A stretch of 21,970 nucleotides of DNA, taken from contig CAKTGS010000030.1 of the NCBI GenBank assembly GCA_934561485.1, positions 1 through 21,970 of the forward strand, written 5' to 3'. The DNA comes from an uncultured Faecalibacterium sp. (GTDB taxonomy: Bacteria; Bacillota; Clostridia; Oscillospirales; Ruminococcaceae). Both the position numbers and the translations under genes were made by a program. Under the pieces are notes generated by a model. That model made no database searches, was not told the origin of the DNA, and saw only the letters and a program-made list of their open reading frames with translations. Positions 1-7,447 of this stretch are shown here, one piece after another; the stretch's first letter is position 1; the number at the start of each line of letters is the position of its first letter.

Positions 1-827
1 TCGTGGACGGCTGGGACGATCCCCGCATGCCCACCCTGTGCGGCCTGCGCCGCCGCGGCTACACCCCCACCTCCATCTTCACCTTTGTGCGGGAGGCCGG
101 CATCTCCAAGTCCGACAACCTGATCGACATGCGCCAGCTGGAGGCCTGCATCCGCAGCGAGCTGGACCTGACCGCACAGCGCCGCATCGCCGTGCTGGAC
201 CCGGTCAAGCTGATCGTGGACAACTACCCGGAGGACAAGACCGAGTACTTTGACGTGGCCAACAATCCCAACCGCGAGGCCAACGACACCACCACCCGCA
301 AGGTGGCCTTTACCCGCGAGCTGTGGATCGAGAACGAGGACTTTGCCGAGGTCCCGCCTCCGAAGTTCAAGCGCCTGACCGTGGGCGGTGAGGTGCGTCT
401 GATGGGCGCATACATCGTCAAGTGCGAGAGCGTGGAGAAGAACGCCGACGGCAGCATTGCCGCCATCCACTGCACCGCCGACCTTGAGACCGGCAACGGC
501 AATCCCGCCGATGGCCGCAAGGTCAAGGGCACCATCCACTGGGTGAGCGCCGCCCACGCCGTGGACGCCGAGGTGCGCCTGTACGACAAGCTGTTCACCG
601 AGGCCAACATGAACGCCATCCCCGAGGGCAGCGACTACAAGGACTACCTGAACCCGGAAAGCGTGGTGGCACGCACCGGCTGCAAGCTGGAAGAGAGCCT
701 GAAGGACGCAAAGCCCGGCGAAAAGTTCCAGTTTGTGCGCACCGGCTTCTTTACCCCGGACAGCAAGAACCCCGGCGTGTATAACCGGGTGGTTACTCTG
801 CGCGACAGCTTCAAGCCTGCCAAATAA
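1..827 (+). CDS. glnS: glutaminyl-tRNA synthetase, C-terminal part (5' end outside window)
   Basis: Charges tRNA-Gln with glutamine in the cytoplasm (class I aminoacyl-tRNA synthetase). The reading frame is open from the first base, and the valine codon at position 3 is internal, so the Rossmann catalytic N-terminus lies upstream of the window. The visible 275 residues open with DGWDDPRMPT followed by LRRRGYT, a hallmark block of GlnRS/GluRS enzymes of the GlnRS type. The C-terminal anticodon-binding beta-barrels follow, with DPVKLI, DGRKVKG and IHWVSAAHA. This last stretch closely resembles E. coli GlnRS as recalled. The ending LRDSFKPAK is a natural terminus. The 28-bp gap to the next gene suggests co-transcription. 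Presence of GlnRS implies direct Gln-tRNA formation, although many Firmicutes use GatCAB instead. Confidence 0.96.
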   Translation, partial: VDGWDDPRMPTLCGLRRRGYTPTSIFTFVREAGISKSDNLIDMRQLEACIRSELDLTAQRRIAVLDPVKLIVDNYPEDKTEYFDVANNPNREANDTTTRKVAFTRELWIENEDFAEVPPPKFKRLTVGGEVRLMGAYIVKCESVEKNADGSIAAIHCTADLETGNGNPADGRKVKGTIHWVSAAHAVDAEVRLYDKLFTEANMNAIPEGSDYKDYLNPESVVARTGCKLEESLKDAKPGEKFQFVRTGFFTPDSKNPGVYNRVVTLRDSFKPAK

Positions 828-855
828 TTCCTTTTAAAGGAGCAGCGTATCGTTT

Positions 856-1248
856 ATGAAAAAGCATCTTCCCAAAAACATTCTGCTGATGGCTGTGATC
901 ACTCTGATCATGGCCATTGGACTGAAGCTTTATATTTCCAACACCGGCACGGTGCCCGCCACCGACAATGCCGCCGCCTACACGGACGGCACCTACACCG
1001 CCAGCGCGGCAGGCTGCCTGAGCGATGTGACGGTCACGGTGACCATTACCGGCGGCAAGGTGACCGATGTGGCCATTGATGCTTCCGGCGAGACCCCCAC
1101 CTTGGGCGGTGCCGCCGCTGAGACTCTGGCACCGCAGCTGGCCAAGGCCGGTTCTACCACCGGCGTGGATGGAGTTTCCGGCAGTACCATGACCAGCAAT
1201 GCGGTGTTTACCGCTATGGAGGACTGCCTGGCCCAGGCCGCGCAGTAA
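856..1248 (+). CDS. membrane-anchored FMN-binding domain protein
   Basis: A 130-residue protein. Residues 8-27 form one hydrophobic segment preceded by lysines (MKKHLPKN), so it is an uncleaved anchor or signal anchor with the rest outside the cell. Residues 44-126 form an FMN_bind domain: DGTYTA start, the TVTITGGKVTDV strand pair, and the flavinylation motif DGVSGSTMTS at 105-114. T111 is the expected covalent FMN acceptor for an ApbE-type flavin transferase. Such proteins carry electrons across the membrane in Rnf, Nqr and extracellular flavin systems; here it stands alone, so its partner is unknown. The start follows AAAGGAG at 836-842 with a long 13-base spacer. It probably shares the glnS transcript and ends at the strong hairpin just downstream. 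Confidence 0.88.
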   Translation: MKKHLPKNILLMAVITLIMAIGLKLYISNTGTVPATDNAAAYTDGTYTASAAGCLSDVTVTVTITGGKVTDVAIDASGETPTLGGAAAETLAPQLAKAGSTTGVDGVSGSTMTSNAVFTAMEDCLAQAAQ

Positions 1249-1262
1249 CTTGTAAACAACGC

Positions 1263-1310
1263 AAAGCGCCCCTTCCGCGGAGAGATCCTCTGCGGAAGGG
1301 GCGCTTTTTT
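1263..1310 (+). terminator. rho-independent terminator after the FMN-binding gene
   Basis: A perfect 16-bp stem (1263-1278 with 1292-1307) encloses a short loop and is followed by a run of six T residues on the + strand. It ends the glnS-FMN-binding transcript. The minus-strand gene ending at 1388 converges on it, but the minus-strand side has only a short T tract. Confidence 0.93.
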
Positions 1311-1387
1311 CTGCAGTTATACGGCCAGCCCCATCAGGGCAGCCAGGCCGCCGAGGATCGCGGCCAGAGGCGGTGCGGCTTGGCGGA

Positions 1388-2881
1388 TCAGTGCTTGTGG
1401 TACTTGCGGTCCTCTTCCTCGTAAACGGGGTCACAGGTCAGGTACATGCCCAGACGGTTCAAGGTGCTGGTGTCCACGCTGGACAGCAGTACGGTGGAAT
1501 GCACATCGCAGCCCTTCAGGCTGGGCAGCTGCTGCATGGCGGCGGCTGCCAGCTGGTTGCTGGCGGCGCTGCTGGAGAGGGCGATCAGAATTTCGTCCGT
1601 GTGCAGGCGGGGGTTCTTGCCGCCCAGGTAGTTGGTTTTCAGGGTTTGGATCGGCTCAATGGCCGCTGCGCTGACAAGGTCGGTCTCCTGGGGGATGCCT
1701 GCCAGCACCTTCAGGGCGTTCATCAGGGCCGAAGCGGCAGCGCCCAGCAGCGGGCCGGTCTTGCCGGTGACCACGGTGCCATCCGGCAGCTCAATGGCAG
1801 CGGCAGGGGCACCGCCGGTGCTCTGGCTGCGGGCATGAGCCTGCTTTTCCACCTCGCGCTGGCCCACGGCCAGGTCGGCCTGGTTCAGCAGCAGTTCCAG
1901 CTTGTAGCGCTCGGTCTCCTGCACGGTGCCGGTGATCTTCTGCTGGCACAGGCACTTGAAGTAGCGGCGCAGGATCTCCTTGCGGGAGGCTTCGCGGCAG
2001 ACTTCATCGTCCACAATGCAGTTGCCCGCCATGTTCACGCCCATGTCCGTGGGGCTCTTGTAGGGGCTTTTGCCGGCAATCAGCTCAAACATGGCGTTCA
2101 CCACCGGAAAGATCTCAATGTCGCGGTTGTAGTTGACGGTGGTCACGCCGTAGGCTTCCAGATGGAAGGGGTCGATCATGTTCACATCGTTCAGGTCGGC
2201 GGTGGCGGCCTCGTAGGCCAGGTTCACCGGATGCTTGAGGGGAATGTTCCAGATGGGGAAGGTCTCGAACTTGGCGTAACCGGCCTTGACGCCGCGCTTG
2301 TACTCGTGGTACAGCTGAGACAGGCAGGTGGCCATCTTACCGCTGCCGGGGCCAGGGGCCGTGATGACCACCAGCGGGCGCTCGGTTTCAATGTAATCGT
2401 TCTTGCCATAGCCCTCATCGCTCACAATGCGGGCCACATCGTTGGGGTAGCCGGGGATCTTGTAGTGGCGGAAGGTGCGGATGCCCAGGCTGTTCAGACG
2501 CTTTTCAAAGGCTTCCACTTCCGGGGCGGCGGTGTATTTGGTCACGCACACGCTGCCCACATACAGGCCAACACCCTGGAAGGCATCGATCAGGCGCAGC
2601 ACGTCCAGATCGTAGGTGATGCCGTAATCGCCGCGGATCTTGCTGCTTTCAATGTCCTCGGCGCTGATAACGATAACGATTTCGGCCTGGTCCTTCAGCT
2701 GCAGCAGCATCTGCAGTTTGGAGTCGGGCTGAAAACCGGGCAGCACGCGGGAAGCGTGGTAGTCATCAAACAGTTTGCCGCCAAATTCCAGGTAAAGCTT
2801 GTTGTCAAACTTCTTGATGCGCTCGCGGATATGCTCAGACTGCATCGCAAGATATTTGTCGTTGTCAAATCCAATTTTCAT
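1388..2881 (-). CDS. DUF1846 / UPF0371 family protein
   Basis: A 497-residue cytoplasmic protein matching the usual length of the DUF1846 (UPF0371) family, recognised from the opening MKIGFDNDKY, the block DNKLYLEFGGKLFDDYHA and the ending LTCDPVYEEE. The biochemical role of this family is not established. A glycine-rich P-loop-like stretch, APGPGSGKM at about residues 175-183, follows a hydrophobic strand and suggests nucleotide or phosphate binding (inference). The ATG at 2881 is preferred over upstream starts because AAGGA sits eight bases before it and the extra N-terminal residues of a longer reading frame are low-complexity and not family-like. It is divergent from the acetyltransferase gene and has a good promoter of its own. 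No signal peptide or membrane segment is seen. Confidence 0.93.
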   Translation of the reverse strand: MKIGFDNDKYLAMQSEHIRERIKKFDNKLYLEFGGKLFDDYHASRVLPGFQPDSKLQMLLQLKDQAEIVIVISAEDIESSKIRGDYGITYDLDVLRLIDAFQGVGLYVGSVCVTKYTAAPEVEAFEKRLNSLGIRTFRHYKIPGYPNDVARIVSDEGYGKNDYIETERPLVVITAPGPGSGKMATCLSQLYHEYKRGVKAGYAKFETFPIWNIPLKHPVNLAYEAATADLNDVNMIDPFHLEAYGVTTVNYNRDIEIFPVVNAMFELIAGKSPYKSPTDMGVNMAGNCIVDDEVCREASRKEILRRYFKCLCQQKITGTVQETERYKLELLLNQADLAVGQREVEKQAHARSQSTGGAPAAAIELPDGTVVTGKTGPLLGAAASALMNALKVLAGIPQETDLVSAAAIEPIQTLKTNYLGGKNPRLHTDEILIALSSSAASNQLAAAAMQQLPSLKGCDVHSTVLLSSVDTSTLNRLGMYLTCDPVYEEEDRKYHKH

Positions 2882-2946
2882 CGTTCGTTCCTTTTCCTCA
2901 TTGCTGTGGCCGGCACACCGCACCGGCATTTTTCCATAACAGGAAC

Positions 2947-2975
2947 AGTATACCACATGCCGTGACCCGGTGCAA
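2947..2975 (-). promoter_or_regulatory. sigma-A-type promoter for the DUF1846 gene
   Basis: On the minus strand TTGCAC (2970-2975) and TATACT (2947-2952) are separated by 17 bp. TGG directly precedes the -10 box, making it an extended -10. The 5' leader would be about 60 nt. Confidence 0.75.
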
Positions 2976-3058
2976 TGCAAAACCGGCGGCAAAGGGCTTT
3001 TTCCGGCAAATGCGGCATTTCCCGCAGCCGCAGCCGCGCAATTTTGTGAAAATGGTGC

Positions 3059-3088
3059 TTGCCCGCCCTTCTACACCGGGTGTATAAT
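3059..3088 (+). promoter_or_regulatory. sigma-A-type promoter for the GNAT gene
   Basis: TTGCCC (3059-3064) and a perfect TATAAT (3083-3088) are separated by 18 bp, about 47 bp upstream of the acetyltransferase ATG. The -35 box is only partly consensus. Confidence 0.72.
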
Positions 3089-3135
3089 AAAGCTGTTCGG
3101 CACCCCTGTTATCCATCGAAGAGAGGAAGTTTTGC

Positions 3136-4344
3136 ATGAATCCTGCCGAAGATTATACGTACCGTTATCTGGAAACCGATGACCTGGACCAGTACAATGC
3201 GCTGCTGCGCTACACCTTTCAGGTCACGGAAGAAGAGCTGACCGCCACCGGCTGGAAGGACGATGAGATCAAGCAGTCCAAGTTCCCGGTGCTGGAACGC
3301 GCAGATGTGCTGGGCTGCTTTGACGACAAGACCCTGGTTTCTCAGTTTGCGGTCTACCCGCTGAAAATGAACATCTATGATGCCGTGTATCACATTGGTT
3401 TTGTGACCAGTGTGTGCACCTACCCGGAGTATACCGGCAACGGCATCATGAAGCGGCTGATGATCCAGGGCCTGACCCAGATGCGCAAGGAGGGCAAGAG
3501 CTTTGCTGTCCTCTATCCCTACTCCATCCCGCTGTACCATCACCTGGGGTGGGAGATCATTTCCAATAAGATCTCCTACAACATCAAGGACCGGCAGATC
3601 CCCACCAAGGTGTCGGCCCCCGGTTATGTGCGCCGCGTTGCCTGGGACAACACCGAGTTCCACGAGCTGCACTCTCATTTTGCTTCCATCACCCACGGCT
3701 GCCTGTTCCGCAATGCGCTGGCCTGGGAAGAATACTGGCGCTGGGACGAGGACGACACCAATGTGGCCGTCTATTACAATGTGAAGGACAAGCCCTGCGG
3801 CTATATGGTGTACCTGATCAAGAACGACATCATGCACATCAAGGAAATGATCTACCTGAACCGCGAGGCGCAGAAGGGCCTGTGGGAGTACATTCACGCC
3901 CACGACTCCATGATTGACGAGGTACACGGCAACACCTACTTCAGCGAGCCGATCGCCTTTGAAATGGACGATGGCGACATCAAGGAGACCATCCGCCCCT
4001 ACGCCATGGGCCGCATTGTGGATGTGGCCGGGTTCCTGGAGGATTACCCCTGCGACCCGGACGGCGGCGAGCTGTGCATTGAGCTGGAAATCGAGGACAC
4101 CCTGCTGCCCTGGAACAACCGCACTTTCTGCATCCGTTTTGCGGACGGCGGCTGTGAACTGATCGGCCGGCCTGCCGAGTACCACCTGAAAATGGGCATT
4201 GGCACCCTTTCCGCCCTGCTGCTGGGCTACAAGACCGCCGAGCGCCTGTTTGAGCTGGAGCGCATTGAGGGTCGGGAAGAAGCCGTGGAACGCCTGGACG
4301 ATGTGCTGTTCCACAAGATCCCCTATATTTCGGATTACATCTGA
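3136..4344 (+). CDS. Eis-like GNAT N-acetyltransferase with C-terminal SCP2-like domain
   Basis: A 402-residue protein, the length typical of the Eis family (tandem GNAT folds plus a sterol-carrier-like domain). The acetyl-CoA loop appears as YPEYTGNGIMKRLM at about 97-110, after the strand HIGFVTSV. The segment IPLYHHLGWE at 131-140 carries the tyrosine (Y134) that lines up with the general-acid tyrosine of Eis (family knowledge). The C-terminal third, with ADGGCELIGRP and MGIGTLSALLLGYK, fits the SCP2-like domain, and the protein ends in the expected short tail. The acceptor substrate is unknown; relatives acetylate aminoglycosides, amines or protein lysines. The ATG lies eight bases after GAGGAAG. 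It is a single-gene transcript with its own promoter and a terminator behind. Confidence 0.9.
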   Translation: MNPAEDYTYRYLETDDLDQYNALLRYTFQVTEEELTATGWKDDEIKQSKFPVLERADVLGCFDDKTLVSQFAVYPLKMNIYDAVYHIGFVTSVCTYPEYTGNGIMKRLMIQGLTQMRKEGKSFAVLYPYSIPLYHHLGWEIISNKISYNIKDRQIPTKVSAPGYVRRVAWDNTEFHELHSHFASITHGCLFRNALAWEEYWRWDEDDTNVAVYYNVKDKPCGYMVYLIKNDIMHIKEMIYLNREAQKGLWEYIHAHDSMIDEVHGNTYFSEPIAFEMDDGDIKETIRPYAMGRIVDVAGFLEDYPCDPDGGELCIELEIEDTLLPWNNRTFCIRFADGGCELIGRPAEYHLKMGIGTLSALLLGYKTAERLFELERIEGREEAVERLDDVLFHKIPYISDYI

Positions 4345-4365
4345 GCCGGAACAAGACGGCAACGC

Positions 4366-4429
4366 AAAAAAGGACCCGCCGGGGGTCCCGGGGCAGCTTG
4401 CCCGGGGGCCTTTGGCGGGTTCGTTTTTT
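4366..4429. terminator. shared terminator between convergent GNAT and DUF2264 genes
   Basis: A nested hairpin: outer stem 4372-4380 with 4414-4422 (nine pairs, one wobble) around an inner GC-rich hairpin near 4387-4406. It is flanked by A6 on the left and T6 on the right, so it can end transcription in both directions between stops at 4344 and 4431. Confidence 0.82.
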
Positions 4430-4430
4430 G

Positions 4431-6122
4431 TCAGATGCCGGCTTCGTCCGAAATCTCGGTGTCCAGCACGGTGTGCCCGGCGGAAATGTGATATTTCACG
4501 GCGGGCAGGTGCACATTGGCAAAGTACAGGCTGGTGTTGGGGTCGCAGCCCAGCACCACCGGTTCACCCGAACCGGTCACGACACAGCGCAGGGTGCTGC
4601 AGTGGGCTTCGGCGGTGTGGTTTTCCACATGCTCGGCATAGCCCGGTGCAAAATTTGGCACCGCAAAGCCGGTGTCGTAGGCATCGCAGTCGTAAACGCT
4701 GTCAATTTCGTGGTGGCGGCGGTGGCCGTTGGCGGTGGGGGTGACGGTGGTGGTGACCTCAATGCCGGGGAAGGGCGACCACTGCGCCACAACGGCCTCT
4801 TTTTCAATGCGCCACGTTTTGCTCACCTTGCGCACAAACACATTGTCGTCTATCACAAAGGCCAGCATACTGTCGGGAGCCGCCTGGCACAGCACCTCCC
4901 GGCTGCGGGAAGCGCAGAAGCCAAACCGGGTGTCGTAGGCAAATTTGGCGTATTTTTCCGGGAACTGGCCGTGGCCGTGGCCCTCGTTGACACCGGCAGC
5001 GTAGGCGGTCACCCGCCCGGCCCGGCGCTGCACCAGCATGTTGGCGTAGGGCATGGGCTTCAGGCTGTCCAGAGCGGGCAGGGGGGCGGCTTCGGCGGCC
5101 CAGAAGGGGTGGTCGTCCGGCAGGGCCAGCAGCAAAAAGCTCTTCATGCCCCAGTAAGGGCTGCCGGGGGCGTTGTAGCGCTCGGCCATGTACATCTGCG
5201 GGTAGCAGTAGCCAATGGTCAGAATGCCGTCCCGGTCAAACATTTTCTGCGAAAGCCACCACTGGAAGTTGCGCACGATGAGGCCCTTCATCACCGGCAG
5301 GGGCAGCGGCTCCAGCCCGGCCCAGATGCAGGCGGCCCAGAAGCAGTTCTGCGCAAAGCGGTAGGTCAGGCTGCGGCCAAAGGGCAGGGCCGCGCCGTTG
5401 GCATCAAACCAGTAGACGAACTGCTGGCTGAACAGCTCTGCCCGGCTGCGGTAAAGGGCTGCGCGCTGCGGGTCGGTGTCGGCGGCAAATCGGGAGTACA
5501 GCAGCCCGTAATACTGGATGGCCCAGGGAATGTAGTAGTCCTTCTGCACGGAAGCGCCGTCCGTGGACCAGCCATCGCCGCTGTAGTAGCTGTCGATCTT
5601 GCAAAGGCCGTCCTCCAGCAGTTCGGGGCTGTAGGGCATGTGCACGCTTTTCAAAGCCAGATTGGTCAGGATGCGGAAGAACTGCCAGTTGCAGTCCGGA
5701 ATGGTGTGGTGGTTGATCTGATCCAGCCAGGCGGCAAGGTTCTGCTTTTCCGTGGCCGAAAGCGGATCCCACACCTTTTCCGGGGCGGTCAGGATGCCGC
5801 AGGCAATGGCGGCCATTTCCACATAGCACTGGTCGTATTCGCCGGTGGTGCCCCAGTAGTCGGGGCTGGCCGGGTCGGAACCGGCAGCAAGGCCGCGGCG
5901 GTAAATGTCCTCAAATTCCGGGTCCGAGCCGCCGCCCACCCAAAAGGGCACCAGTGCCCACAGCGGGCGGCTGAAGGCTTCCAGTTCAATGGCGTTTTGG
6001 TTGTAGGTTACGCCCGTTTCGCCCAGGTGCAGCCGGGCACCGCTGGCCGAGTAGTGCGGTTTCAGCGGGTCCAGAAACTGGTGCATCAGGGCGGTAAAGT
6101 CGGCTTTGGTCTGCAGTTTCAT
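4431..6122 (-). CDS. DUF2264 family protein, probable intracellular glycan-processing enzyme
   Basis: A 563-residue protein without a signal peptide. It matches the DUF2264 family by its aromatic-rich helical body, for example PLWALVPFWVGGG, YWGTTGEYDQ and INHHTIPDCNWQFFRI, and the later GYCYPQMYMAERYN and VNEGHGHGQFPEKYAKF. The repeating helices suggest an (alpha/alpha) toroid like GH88 and GH105. Some DUF2264-like proteins are, from memory, placed in a CAZy beta-glucuronidase family (GH154); this was not verified. The ATG at 6122 overlaps the TAA of the GH88 gene by one base (TAATG), a sign of translational coupling and joint function. It is last in the transcript, before a terminator. An alternative ATG 25 codons upstream lies inside the GH88 gene and is less likely. 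Confidence 0.85.
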   Translation of the reverse strand: MKLQTKADFTALMHQFLDPLKPHYSASGARLHLGETGVTYNQNAIELEAFSRPLWALVPFWVGGGSDPEFEDIYRRGLAAGSDPASPDYWGTTGEYDQCYVEMAAIACGILTAPEKVWDPLSATEKQNLAAWLDQINHHTIPDCNWQFFRILTNLALKSVHMPYSPELLEDGLCKIDSYYSGDGWSTDGASVQKDYYIPWAIQYYGLLYSRFAADTDPQRAALYRSRAELFSQQFVYWFDANGAALPFGRSLTYRFAQNCFWAACIWAGLEPLPLPVMKGLIVRNFQWWLSQKMFDRDGILTIGYCYPQMYMAERYNAPGSPYWGMKSFLLLALPDDHPFWAAEAAPLPALDSLKPMPYANMLVQRRAGRVTAYAAGVNEGHGHGQFPEKYAKFAYDTRFGFCASRSREVLCQAAPDSMLAFVIDDNVFVRKVSKTWRIEKEAVVAQWSPFPGIEVTTTVTPTANGHRRHHEIDSVYDCDAYDTGFAVPNFAPGYAEHVENHTAEAHCSTLRCVVTGSGEPVVLGCDPNTSLYFANVHLPAVKYHISAGHTVLDTEISDEAGI

Positions 6123-7282
6123 TACCAGTACATCTCCCAATCTTTGGTCAGGCGGGTAAGCGCCTCCATGTAGAAATAGTCGCCCCAGCTGGTGCATTCA
6201 TCCACGCCTTCCGGGGTGCAGGTGTTGTAGGGGCTTTTTTTGCTGTAAGTGCCGTGCAGCAGCTGGCCGGAGCCAAGGGTGCCGGGCTTCACGGTGTAGT
6301 TGGCAGCCAGGGAACCCAGCATCTGCCGGGCCAAAGTGCGCCACTGTTCTGCTTCCTCGGTGCCCACATACTTGGCTGCTTCCAGCAGGCCGCAGGCCAC
6401 AATGGCGGCGGAGGAGGAATCCCGCGGCTCACCGCTTTCCGGCGCAAAGATCATGTCCCAGCAGGGGATCAGATCCTCCGGTAGGCGGGACAGGTAAAAG
6501 TCCAGCGCCTTGCGGAATACATCAAGGAACTTTTCATCGTGGGTGTAGGTGTAGCCAATGGCGCTGCCGTACACACCCCAGGCCTGCCCCCGCGCCCAGA
6601 AGCTGTCGTCTTTGTAGCCCTGGCAGGTGCGGCCGCCCTTGGGGGTGCCGTCCGGATTCATGAAAAAGGTGTGGTAGGTGCTGCCGTCCGGCCGGAAAGA
6701 GTTGGCCAGGGTGGTGGCGGTGTGGGCGGCGGCGATCTCCCGGTAGTGGTCATCGCCGGTGGTTTCGCTGGCCCAGTACAGCAGCGGCACGTTCAGCATA
6801 CAGTCAATGATGTAGCGGTAATTGTCCGGGTCATCCATGGTGCCCCAGGCCTGCAGGAACCTGCCGCTGGGCTGGTAGCGGGTCAGCAGCTGGCCGGCGG
6901 CGGCAATGGCGGCATTTTTTCCTTTTTCGCTGCCCACCAGCTTCCACGCTGCCACGCAGGTGGGGCTGTACAGAAAGCCCATGTCGTGGTGGTCCACTTC
7001 CACCTTGCGGGCAATGCGGTCCGCAAAGCTGTCCACCTGGATCAGGGCGGCGGTCTTGAATTTTTCGTCTCCGGTGGCTTCGTAGGCCAGCCAGATCTCG
7101 CCGGGCCAGAAGCCGCAGGTCCACTGGTTGTTGGCGCAGCCGGGGTAGATGCCGTTTACGCTGGAGTGGTTCTGGCACTGCCAGGTGTACAGCGGCAGGT
7201 TGGTTTCCACCTGCCGGCAGGCATCTGCCAGAGCCTGCCAGGCTTCGGCATCGGTCATGGGGTGGTTGGGGTAGTGTTTCAT
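6122..7282 (-). CDS. glycoside hydrolase family 88, unsaturated glucuronyl hydrolase
   Basis: A 386-residue cytoplasmic enzyme predicted to remove the 4,5-unsaturated uronate that polysaccharide lyases leave at the non-reducing end, by the hydration mechanism known for UGL. GH88 features: NGIYPG and CGFWPGEIWLAYE near 44-68, HHDMGFLYSPT at 98-108, YRYIIDCMLNVPLLYWA at 155-171, and FWARGQAWGVYG at 228-239. D100 and D160 align with the two essential aspartates of Bacillus UGL (D88 and D149). The ATG at 7282 follows AGGAG with a seven-base spacer. Upstream codons in frame belong to the intergenic repeat. Activity on glycosaminoglycan-type disaccharides is the usual GH88 role, but GH105-like rhamnogalacturonyl activity cannot be excluded. 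Confidence 0.92.
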   Translation of the reverse strand: MKHYPNHPMTDAEAWQALADACRQVETNLPLYTWQCQNHSSVNGIYPGCANNQWTCGFWPGEIWLAYEATGDEKFKTAALIQVDSFADRIARKVEVDHHDMGFLYSPTCVAAWKLVGSEKGKNAAIAAAGQLLTRYQPSGRFLQAWGTMDDPDNYRYIIDCMLNVPLLYWASETTGDDHYREIAAAHTATTLANSFRPDGSTYHTFFMNPDGTPKGGRTCQGYKDDSFWARGQAWGVYGSAIGYTYTHDEKFLDVFRKALDFYLSRLPEDLIPCWDMIFAPESGEPRDSSSAAIVACGLLEAAKYVGTEEAEQWRTLARQMLGSLAANYTVKPGTLGSGQLLHGTYSKKSPYNTCTPEGVDECTSWGDYFYMEALTRLTKDWEMYW

Positions 7283-7298
7283 AAAATTTCTCCTATAA

Positions 7299-7447
7299 AG
7301 CCTTCCCCCTCGGGGGGAAGGCGGCATTGTGCAGCAAGGACGAATGAAGGGCAGTTGTTTTCAGAAGCCGCTTTGACAGAGCGAAATCTGACCCCCGCTT
7401 CCCCTCATCAGTCCCCTGCGGTGACAGCTTCCCCCTCGGGGGAAGCC
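7299..7447. repeat. composite GC-rich inverted repeat (copy 1) in the GUS-GH88 gap
   Basis: About 150 bp that fills almost the whole gap. Both ends carry a short hairpin of the form CTTCCCCC-loop-GGGGGAAG (7302-7320 and 7428-7446). Inside the right end, read on the minus strand, comes the motif GTCACCGCAGGGGACTGATG. The left end carries a matching inverted half with CATTCGTCC. It begins immediately after the stop codon of the beta-glucuronidase gene. The same plan recurs at 21453-21624. Confidence 0.72.

Noticed and set aside
1373..2965. A 530-codon + strand frame opposite the DUF1846 gene.
   Set aside because: Antisense shadow with Gly/His/Val-rich composition; the minus strand carries a family match, a ribosome site and a promoter.
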